A DNA stretch of 8,598 bases, from NCBI GenBank assembly GCA_007129055.1, contig SKWE01000154.1, positions 1 to 8,598 of the forward strand, written 5' to 3'. The first letter of the stretch is position 1. Every line of letters begins with the position of its first letter. The notes under the pieces were generated by a model. That model had not been told where the DNA came from and searched no databases. It saw nothing but the letters and a program-made list of their open reading frames with translations. The translations under genes were made by a program, and so were the position numbers. Of the stretch, positions 1 through 5,111 are shown piece by piece. This DNA comes from Syntrophomonadaceae bacterium. Its GTDB lineage: Bacteria > Bacillota > Dethiobacteria > DTU022.

Positions 1-282
1 CATTTCAGTCGGGCCCATGTTAATCTTGCTTGTATCAACTGAGTGAACCGTATGTTCCTCAATCAACAGGGCTGCCATGTAACCAAGGGTCATGTTTTCC
101 GACCACCCTTTGGCGGCAAGCTGAACCGTGTAGGGTTCTTCTTCTACTGCAGCATCATCAGCCGGTTCTTCATCTACAGGCTCTTCGACTGGCGGAGGTG
201 TATCATCGCCGCAGCCGGCAATCATAAAGAACGAAATCATCAAAACAACTAGCAGTAATGCTGAAAATTTGAAACTCTTCAT
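1..282 (-). CDS. Glycine betaine/quaternary-amine ABC transporter substrate-binding lipoprotein, OpuAC-like (N-terminal part)
   Basis: Only the first 94 residues are present; the gene runs off the left edge. The ATG at 282 has the ribosome binding site GAGGAGG nine bases upstream. Residues 1-20 form a short basic start plus a hydrophobic stretch, followed by the lipobox IAGC with Cys24 as the lipidation site. The mature protein would therefore be tethered to the outer face of the membrane. Residues 25-50 are an acidic, proline-rich linker. The folded part starts near residue 51 with YTVQLAAKGWSENMTLGYM, which resembles the start of OpuAC/ProX-type binding domains (a strand, then a Trp-Ser/Thr-Glu-Asn segment, then a helix). 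It follows the ProW/OpuCB-type permease by 53 bases on the same strand, so the two are very probably one transporter. The ATPase is not in the window and may lie beyond the left edge. The ligand, probably a betaine, is inferred from family and from the MttB-like neighbour. Confidence 0.85.
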   Translation of the reverse strand, partial: MKSFKFSALLLVVLMISFFMIAGCGDDTPPPVEEPVDEEPADDAAVEEEPYTVQLAAKGWSENMTLGYMAALLIEEHTVHSVDTSKINMGPTEM

Positions 283-324
283 TAATGTAATCCTCCTCTT
301 TTTGTAAAAAATTAAGCTATGTTA

Positions 325-351
325 AACCGGCAGCATCAGGCGCTGCTGGTT
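325..351 (-). other. Hairpin at the permease stop codon
   Basis: Bases 325-334 and 342-351 form a 10-base inverted repeat with one mismatch and a 7-base loop. It overlaps the permease stop codon (336-338). On the minus strand a short T run follows only about 12 bases later (around 305-312), so it is a poor intrinsic terminator. It could instead protect mRNA or adjust expression between permease and binding protein. Confidence 0.35.
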
Positions 352-983
352 ACAACCTTAAGTTTACGCTCCAACCTGCCGAGCAGGTGATCAAAAAGGA
401 GCGCCATTAGTGATACAGGTATTGTCCCGGCTAAGATAGTCCAGTTATTCATCATCGAAATACCCTGGAAAATCAGCTCGCCTAATCCTCTTGCCCCTAC
501 CAGGGCACCCATAACCGTAATCCCTACCGTAAGGACAGCAACTGTCCTAATGGCAGCCATAATTACCGGAAGGGCCATGGGCAGTTCTACATTTATCAAA
601 AGCTGGTAAGCAGTGGCTCCCATTCCCTTGGCTGCTTCTTTTGCAGCCGGATCCACACCGAGTATACCAGTAACGGTATTGCGCAGTACAGGTAACCATG
701 AATAAATAACCAGGGCGGTAATCGTCGGCAGCCATCCCAGGCCCATAAATGGCAGTAAAAAACCGAGCAAGGCTAATGAAGGTATGGTATAAAGCATTCC
801 GGCCAGGTCAATCACTACATTGCCGGCCCTGGGTTTTCGTGATATCAAAATCCCGATCGGAACAGCAGTCAAGGTGCCCAGGGTAACCCCGGCCAGGGCC
901 ATCCAGGCATGCCGGACAGTCAGGACGAAAACCATTTCCCTGATATCCCAAAAATATTGAAAAAATCCTATAACACCCTCCAT
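336..983 (-). CDS. ABC transporter permease, glycine betaine/choline type (ProW/OpuCB family)
   Basis: A 215-residue integral membrane protein, the length usual for the short OpuCB/OpuBB permeases. The order is: a first membrane segment near residues 18-45, a typical IPSLALLGFLLP segment at 67-78, and the cytoplasmic EAA loop around 113-140 (DPAAKEAAKGMGATAYQLL, then the ELPMALP helix) that docks on the ATPase. The closing membrane segments carry GITVMGALVGARGLGELIFQ (154-173). It forms the pore through which substrate delivered by the neighbouring lipoprotein crosses the membrane. The start is fixed by an in-frame TAA nine bases upstream of the ATG. The ribosome binding site is AAGGTGGTG with rather long spacing, or a weak AAGGG. 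It lies 72 bases after panB and 53 before the binding-protein gene. The betaine-type substrate class is inferred from family and context. Confidence 0.9.
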   Translation of the reverse strand: MEGVIGFFQYFWDIREMVFVLTVRHAWMALAGVTLGTLTAVPIGILISRKPRAGNVVIDLAGMLYTIPSLALLGFLLPFMGLGWLPTITALVIYSWLPVLRNTVTGILGVDPAAKEAAKGMGATAYQLLINVELPMALPVIMAAIRTVAVLTVGITVMGALVGARGLGELIFQGISMMNNWTILAGTIPVSLMALLFDHLLGRLERKLKVVTSSA

Positions 984-1055
984 TTTCCCTTAAGCACCAC
1001 CTTGTTATTGACTTTTAAAGCAAATGCTGTCTTGAGCAGATCACATCCCGGAGCT

Positions 1056-1901
1056 TTAGCCGAATTCTTTAAAAAGCTTTTCAAACTCATCTTCCGGTTC
1101 AATGATGTGATATACATGCTCGTCGGTGGGGAAAGCCCCACTTTTCACGTCTTCAATATAAGCCTTGAAAGCATCAACTGTTACAGAAGCAATATCAGCA
1201 TATTGCTTGACAAATTTTGGAGTAAATATTTTAAACTGACCCAACATATCACCGCTGATCAGCAGTTGCCCGTCACAGGGCCCGGCCCCGATAGAATATA
1301 CCGGAATAGAGAGTTTCTTGGCGATAAAAGCTGTCACTTCCGGTGGAACAGCCTCAACCAGCAGCGAAAACGCTCCTGCGGCCTCTACAGCCAGGGCATC
1401 CTTGATTACCTCCCGCGCATTTTTAACATCGCGGCCCTGGGCCTTAAATCCGCCCAGTTGACCGGAACTTTGAGGGGTGAGGCCGATATGGCCCATAACC
1501 AGGATGCCGGCATCGGTGATAGCCTTAATTCGGCTGGCTACCCTCTGCCCGCCTTCGAGTTTAATACAATCTACATCTGCTTCCTTTATAAAGCGCACGG
1601 CATTTTTAACCGCATCGCTGTCAGTCGTCTGGTACGAACCGAAAGGCATATCGCCGATTATCCAGGTATTTGGTGCACCGCGCCGCACGGACTGACAGTG
1701 AGCCAGGCAGTCTTCCATGGTAACCGGTATAGTGCTGTCATAACCCATAACCAGCATGCCCAGTGAGTCACCGACCAGCAGCATATCCATCCCGGCCTGC
1801 TCGCCAAAAAGCGCTGTCGGGTAATCGTAAGCCGTAATCCAGGCAACCTGTTCGCCTTTCACTTTCATCTCTGTAAAATCAAGCACAGTTTTCTTTTTCA
1901 T
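1056..1901 (-). CDS. panB: 3-methyl-2-oxobutanoate hydroxymethyltransferase (PanB) family
   Basis: This 281-residue TIM-barrel enzyme of the ketopantoate hydroxymethyltransferase family normally transfers a C1 unit from 5,10-methylene-THF to 3-methyl-2-oxobutanoate in pantothenate synthesis. Family motifs are complete: ITAYDYP near residue 22, LLVGDSLGM with the metal Asp45, DSTIPVT, VRRGAPN, GDMPFGSY with metal Asp84, IKLEGG with Lys114 and Glu116, GHIGLTPQS with His138, LLVEAVP with the likely catalytic Glu183, and SIGAGPCDGQ. These match the E. coli Mg ligands Asp45 and Asp84 and base Glu181 by motif. I choose ATG 1901 because GAGGG sits six bases upstream; a TTG two codons earlier would abut that site. 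It follows the MttB-like gene by 27 bases and precedes the transporter. No panC or panD is nearby, so it may be a catabolic paralogue rather than the housekeeping copy. The family call is firm; the substrate is not. Confidence 0.93.
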   Translation of the reverse strand: MKKKTVLDFTEMKVKGEQVAWITAYDYPTALFGEQAGMDMLLVGDSLGMLVMGYDSTIPVTMEDCLAHCQSVRRGAPNTWIIGDMPFGSYQTTDSDAVKNAVRFIKEADVDCIKLEGGQRVASRIKAITDAGILVMGHIGLTPQSSGQLGGFKAQGRDVKNAREVIKDALAVEAAGAFSLLVEAVPPEVTAFIAKKLSIPVYSIGAGPCDGQLLISGDMLGQFKIFTPKFVKQYADIASVTVDAFKAYIEDVKSGAFPTDEHVYHIIEPEDEFEKLFKEFG

Positions 1902-1928
1902 TATCAACCCTCAATTCTAAGCTAATAT

Positions 1929-3401
1929 TTAAGCAACTCTTCCGCCTTCAGCCTGTTTAATAATTCGCTTCAATTCAGTCGCTACAACACTATCAAGCGG
2001 CTCTGGCTGATGTTCGGCTAACAGCTGTCTGGTTCTTTCAATTAAACGGTCCTCGTACTTAAGCTTACCCCCTGCTTCCCAGGCAGGGTATCTTTCCCTG
2101 CTGAAAAGACGCGGATCCCAGAATGCAGTTTTAAAATTAAGGAAGGTATGATCCTCCTGCAGGAAGTGCCCTCCCGGCCCCACTGCATCAATCACATCAA
2201 CAGCCAGGGTATCATCGTCTACCCTGATCCCGGCGATCATCTTGCGCACGTAGCTGATTATTTCATCACCCATCACCAGTCCCTGCAGTGATCCAGACAT
2301 GCCGGACTCAAGAAAACCAACATCATGAATCAGGTTCGCCCCGCTCAGGGCAGCGCTGTAGATTGACAGGGAATATTCAATTGCCGACTGCATATCAAGC
2401 ACTTTCGAGTCACTGGCCCCTGCCGTACTGAACATGGGCAGACCAAGATACTGAACCAGTTCAGAATAGCCTGCATGCATCAGGCAAAAATCCGGAGAAG
2501 AGGCGTAGCAGTGTATCATTGTCCGCATGTCCATGTTGGTCACAACTCCGCCGGCAATAAAGGGAGCTCCCGGGTTCTTCAGCTGGTGAATAACCAACCC
2601 TGCCAAACAATCCGAAGCAGCCATTACAATTACCCCGGCCAGTGATGCGGGAGCTGTGGCATTTCCCTGCACACCCGGGGTATAAATAATAGGTAGTTCT
2701 TTTTCAGCCATGTAAAGCAGTTTGTCAAGAGATTCTTTAGGATGTTTCAGGGGTGTGGCAGGTTCCGTGTAAAGAACAAAAAAGGGATTATCGCGCAGCT
2801 CTTTTTCACTGCCGGCAACGGCTTCGAAGAGAGCAGCAATTGCCCTGTTGTTCTCCACATCATAGGCCCAGGTGACAATTGGCTTAATAGTGTTCTCAAG
2901 CATGGCCTGAACTTCGTGAACATCTGCCAGAACAGGGGTTACATCAGAAATACAGGCCAGTGACATGCAGAAATCCATGCTCGGCAGGGCATCTACCAGC
3001 CTGGCAACGTTGCACACATCCTGCCTGGTAACTTTACGCCGTTCACCGCTATCCAGGTCAATAAAGTTAGGGGTTGTAGGGCCGGGGCCAAAATAACTGT
3101 TTTTGCCCTCCAAAAATAGCCTTCTTTTCCCGTTACGATCTGCCAGAGTTATTCGCGAGGGCGCGCTGGCCACTGCCTTTTCAACCAGGCGCGAAGGAAT
3201 CCATACCCTTTCACCATCAACCCGGCAGCCGGCATTCCTTAAAAGGTCAAGCGCTTCTTCGTTATATACCTTGGTACCCGTTCTTTCCAAAACTTCTAAT
3301 ATAGCACTGTAAACTCTAGCACACTGGCTGTTAGAAAATACAGAAAAATTTATTGAACTATTGTCCAGCTGATTACTGGTGCTGCATTTATCCCAATACA
3401 C
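1929..3401 (-). CDS. MttB-superfamily (trimethylamine/betaine) corrinoid methyltransferase, non-pyrrolysine
   Basis: A 490-residue protein of the trimethylamine methyltransferase family, close to the usual family length. Such enzymes move a methyl group from a methylated amine to the Co(I) of a small corrinoid protein. Recognisable segments are an N-terminal helix with ILEVLERTGTKV, GNATAPASLAG (246-256), TAGASDSKVLDMQ (326-338), GANLIHDVGFLESG (354-367) and GPGGHFLQEDHTF (408-420). The frame contains no internal amber codon, so it belongs to the pyrrolysine-free branch. Characterised members of that branch act on quaternary amines: glycine betaine (MtgB), proline betaine (MtpB), carnitine (MtcB) and gamma-butyrobetaine (MtyB). 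I choose GTG 3401 because AAGGAGG lies seven bases upstream; a TTG two codons earlier would be only one base from that site. No corrinoid protein or MtxA-type partner is in the window. A betaine substrate is inferred from the adjacent transporter. Confidence 0.92.
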   Translation of the reverse strand: MYWDKCSTSNQLDNSSINFSVFSNSQCARVYSAILEVLERTGTKVYNEEALDLLRNAGCRVDGERVWIPSRLVEKAVASAPSRITLADRNGKRRLFLEGKNSYFGPGPTTPNFIDLDSGERRKVTRQDVCNVARLVDALPSMDFCMSLACISDVTPVLADVHEVQAMLENTIKPIVTWAYDVENNRAIAALFEAVAGSEKELRDNPFFVLYTEPATPLKHPKESLDKLLYMAEKELPIIYTPGVQGNATAPASLAGVIVMAASDCLAGLVIHQLKNPGAPFIAGGVVTNMDMRTMIHCYASSPDFCLMHAGYSELVQYLGLPMFSTAGASDSKVLDMQSAIEYSLSIYSAALSGANLIHDVGFLESGMSGSLQGLVMGDEIISYVRKMIAGIRVDDDTLAVDVIDAVGPGGHFLQEDHTFLNFKTAFWDPRLFSRERYPAWEAGGKLKYEDRLIERTRQLLAEHQPEPLDSVVATELKRIIKQAEGGRVA

Positions 3402-3408
3402 AGGCAAA

Positions 3409-3415
3409 CCTCCTT
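3409..3415 (-). promoter_or_regulatory. Ribosome binding site that fixes a GTG start for the methyltransferase
   Basis: A full AAGGAGG reads on the minus strand here. It is seven bases from the GTG at 3401-3399 but only one base from the upstream in-frame TTG at 3407-3405, so GTG is the likely start. Confidence 0.75.
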
Positions 3416-3486
3416 AAGCAATTAAACCAACCTAAATCTCAATTGTTTGCAAATAGTGTAAATGGAGCAGGTAAATCAATACCAAT

Positions 3487-3530
3487 AAAAAAGAGAAAAG
3501 CACACTTCCACACGGAAATTACTTTTCTCT
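3487..3530 (-). terminator. Intrinsic terminator or attenuator hairpin in the methyltransferase leader
   Basis: On the minus strand AGAGAAAAG (3530-3522) pairs perfectly with CTTTTCTCT (3500-3492). The pair encloses a small inner TTCC/GGAA helix and is followed by a run of six T (3492-3487). The stem is AU-rich but has the form of an intrinsic terminator. It lies only about 20-60 bases after the start predicted from the sigma-A promoter at 3555-3583, and 86 bases before the methyltransferase start. An alternative hairpin, AAATTAC (3545-3539) with GTAATTT (3522-3516), overlaps it and would keep the terminator 5' arm in its loop. This suggests conditional termination rather than simple operon end. 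It would also trim read-through from the dehydrogenase gene. Confidence 0.6.
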
Positions 3531-3554
3531 CGTCACTAGTAATTTGTTACCTCC

Positions 3555-3583
3555 AGTATAAAGTTTTCGATGTCCTTTGTCAA
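3555..3583 (-). promoter_or_regulatory. Sigma-A promoter for mttB-like/panB/transporter genes
   Basis: On the minus strand TTGACA (3583-3578) is a perfect -35. It is followed by exactly 17 bases and TATACT (3560-3555) as the -10, one mismatch from consensus. The predicted start is near 3548, leaving a leader of roughly 147 bases before the GTG start. It lies between the dehydrogenase stop and the methyltransferase, so the downstream genes could be expressed independently of the sigma-54 promoter. Confidence 0.7.
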
Positions 3584-3629
3584 CTTTTTTAATTGCCCGA
3601 ATAATCTACGTTCAGGCTGCTCCCATCTT

Positions 3630-4838
3630 CTATCCCTCTCGTAAATAGCGGTTCAGTTCATCTACATCTTTTCCACCCAGGCCAAGGTATTCAAGGGTAT
3701 AACCACTGGCATAATAATCGGTTTCCATCATCGCATTAGCCAGGTTGATCATCGAATCAATAACCGGTGTTTTTACCCCGTAAATCTTGCCCAGTTCATG
3801 ATAAACATGGCAACCCACAGGAATATCTTCTGTTATGTAGCGATTGTTAATATCATGCGGTCCTGTACCATATTGGATATAATCCTGCTGATCAAATGGG
3901 ATTACGTAATCCGGCCCCATATACTCTGCTCCCAGGATGCTTTCCCTGTGGAAAAACTGTTTCTTCTCAAAACGCTGTATCCCCACTCCAATCGCATCAG
4001 CAAGTTTACACTGCTCCTGGTAGAATGAGTATTGTACCTTGGCGATAGATGGGCAGTAAGCATGGGAATAAATCGAGTACTCATACTTATCATTGCCATA
4101 TATCACACCCCAGTTTTCCATCACTCCAACACCTAAAATTGTGCCGGGGCAGTGCAGAACAGGGTTTACGTTACTAAAACCAATATCAAGCGCCGTATCT
4201 CCCGGGTCGATGCCATTATTGCGGGTAATACAATCCATGGAACCGAGATATTTTGCGCTCTCCAAAAATGCCTCCTGGTCGGCCATGGGCATTGCCGCGC
4301 CGCGCAGGGTAATTGCCCGGTAATAGACACGGATCTTGGGCAGCACAACTCCACCCTTAATATCGACCCTGCTGCCGTAAGGAGAACTTGACCACCCGCC
4401 GATTACCACCTTTTTATCACAACCGGCCTCCTTCATCATTTTCCGCAGCAGGATGGAGCCAAAGTTATCCGGGAAGATGTGCACAACCATACCATCTTCC
4501 AGGCAGGGGATCAGCTTTTCAAAAAAAGCCCTGTGGCCAAAGGCAGGAGTAGTTATCACAATCAATCCTGCCCCCTTCACCGCTTCAGCAACATCTTCGG
4601 TCACCATCTCCATGCGGGCGATTCCTGAACGCTCGAAACTGTGGAGGTTAAGCTGAGTCCCATAAAAGTTAATTCCACTTTCCTTTACTCCAAAAAGTGT
4701 TTTTTCCGAAAACGGGGGCAAATCACACAAATGAACCCTGGCGCCTGCCAAAGCGCAGTCAGCAGCTTGCGCTTTGCCGACAGCGCCGGCTCCCAGCACT
4801 GCAACTGGTTTTTCTTTCAGGTAATCCATATTCACCAA
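3630..4838 (-). CDS. NAD(P)-dependent octopine/nopaline (opine-type) dehydrogenase family protein
   Basis: A 402-residue two-domain dehydrogenase. The N-terminal Rossmann domain has VAVLGAGAVGKAQAADCALAG (dinucleotide-binding Gly16-x-Gly18-x-x-Gly21). An Asp39 follows strand two, which usually favours NAD over NADP. The C-terminal octopine-dehydrogenase domain shows NVNPVLHCPG (223-232) with the likely catalytic His229 and RYITEDIPVG (333-342) with the partner Asp338. Family members oxidise or form N-(carboxyalkyl) amino acids, interconverting a secondary amine with an amine plus 2-oxo acid. A TTG start at 4838 is chosen because AGGGAGG (4853-4847) is eight bases upstream; GTG 4835 and ATG 4829 are alternatives with poorer spacing. 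It is the first gene after the sigma-54 promoter, and 228 bases separate it from the methyltransferase. Its real substrate is unknown; a demethylated betaine derivative would fit the neighbours. Confidence 0.85.
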   Translation of the reverse strand: MVNMDYLKEKPVAVLGAGAVGKAQAADCALAGARVHLCDLPPFSEKTLFGVKESGINFYGTQLNLHSFERSGIARMEMVTEDVAEAVKGAGLIVITTPAFGHRAFFEKLIPCLEDGMVVHIFPDNFGSILLRKMMKEAGCDKKVVIGGWSSSPYGSRVDIKGGVVLPKIRVYYRAITLRGAAMPMADQEAFLESAKYLGSMDCITRNNGIDPGDTALDIGFSNVNPVLHCPGTILGVGVMENWGVIYGNDKYEYSIYSHAYCPSIAKVQYSFYQEQCKLADAIGVGIQRFEKKQFFHRESILGAEYMGPDYVIPFDQQDYIQYGTGPHDINNRYITEDIPVGCHVYHELGKIYGVKTPVIDSMINLANAMMETDYYASGYTLEYLGLGGKDVDELNRYLREG

Positions 4839-4888
4839 TTATATTTCCTCCCTAAGCAATCATTTTACATTTCCTGCTATGATACCAA

Positions 4889-4905
4889 TGCAAATATAAT
4901 GCCAG
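4889..4905 (-). promoter_or_regulatory. Sigma-54 (-24/-12) promoter for the opine-type dehydrogenase operon
   Basis: The minus strand reads CTGGCATTATATTTGCA. GG (4903-4902) and GC (4891-4890) are separated by exactly ten bases, and it matches TGGCA-N6-TTGCA around both elements. Transcription would start near 4878, about 40 bases before the TTG start codon. A sigma-54 activator gene is transcribed divergently just beyond, which makes chance occurrence unlikely. Confidence 0.85.
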
Positions 4906-4994
4906 AATTAAGGACTGTTTAAGCCAAATTTCAACTAAAATATGGTAATAATCCTCTCTATTTGACCTATTTTATGCTTATATTTTCAGTAAAA

Positions 4995-5027
4995 CGCAAA
5001 TATTACTTGCATGCAAATTTAATTGCG
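4995..5027. promoter_or_regulatory. Double palindromic site, probable enhancer for the sigma-54 activator
   Basis: CGCAA (4995-4999), seven bases, TTGCA (5007-5011) is followed directly by TGCAA (5012-5016), six bases, TTGCG (5023-5027). The two inner halves make a perfect 10-base palindrome TTGCATGCAA. The cluster lies roughly 117-149 bases upstream of the predicted sigma-54 start, a normal enhancer distance. The half-sites and spacing resemble NtrC-type sites (TGCA-N9-TGCA). Binding by the adjacent Fis-type HTH regulator is inferred. Confidence 0.6.
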
Positions 5028-5034
5028 GTAGAAT
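5007..5034 (+). promoter_or_regulatory. Possible sigma-A promoter of the sigma-54 activator gene
   Basis: TTGCAT (5007-5012), 16 bases, TAGAAT (5029-5034). The -35 falls inside the TTGCATGCAA palindrome, so an activator dimer bound there would block it. The leader would be about 70 bases. The boxes are imperfect, so confidence is modest. Confidence 0.4.
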
Positions 5035-5077
5035 AGAAGGCAGAAACCTGAGCAAACTATAAGATTTACAGGATAAA

Positions 5078-5094
5078 TGCAAGCATATCTTGCA
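5078..5094. promoter_or_regulatory. Perfect TGCAAG-N5-CTTGCA palindrome, second activator site
   Basis: A 17-base site with six-base perfect arms (5078-5083 and 5089-5094). It shares the TGCAA-N7-TTGCA layout of the site at 4995-5011; centre-to-centre distance is about 83 bases, close to eight helical turns. It ends 17 bases before the activator start codon and about 200-216 bases upstream of the sigma-54 start. It could act as an enhancer, as an autoregulatory operator, or both. Confidence 0.55.
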
Positions 5095-5111
5095 CCAGGG
5101 CGGTGGCTATA

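Noticed and set aside
30..252. Two short plus-strand open frames at the left edge
   Set aside because: They are antisense to a lipoprotein gene with a clear signal peptide, lipobox and ribosome binding site.
909..1766. Long plus-strand open frame opposite panB and the permease start
   Set aside because: It is antisense to panB, which has full family motifs. The product resembles no family, is low in ordered hydrophobic patterning and has no good ribosome binding site.
1929..3401. Pyrrolysine-type MttB with in-frame amber
   Set aside because: The reading frame is continuous with no internal TAG, so amber read-through is not needed.
3516..3545. A known riboswitch class (glycine, THF, cobalamin, guanidine or preQ1) in the leader
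   Set aside because: The short ACGA in the leader loosely recalls guanidine-II hairpin loops, but the required paired stems and conserved cores are absent; no known class fits.
3534..3551. Leader peptide GTG-ACG-AGA-GAA-AAG-TAA before the terminator
   Set aside because: The GGAGG that could serve it lies at or before the predicted transcription start and spacing is long; five codons show no run of one amino acid.
3353..3592. Plus-strand open frame across the leader region before the methyltransferase
   Set aside because: It crosses the promoter, the hairpin and the methyltransferase start; its composition is that of AT-rich noncoding DNA and it lacks a ribosome binding site.
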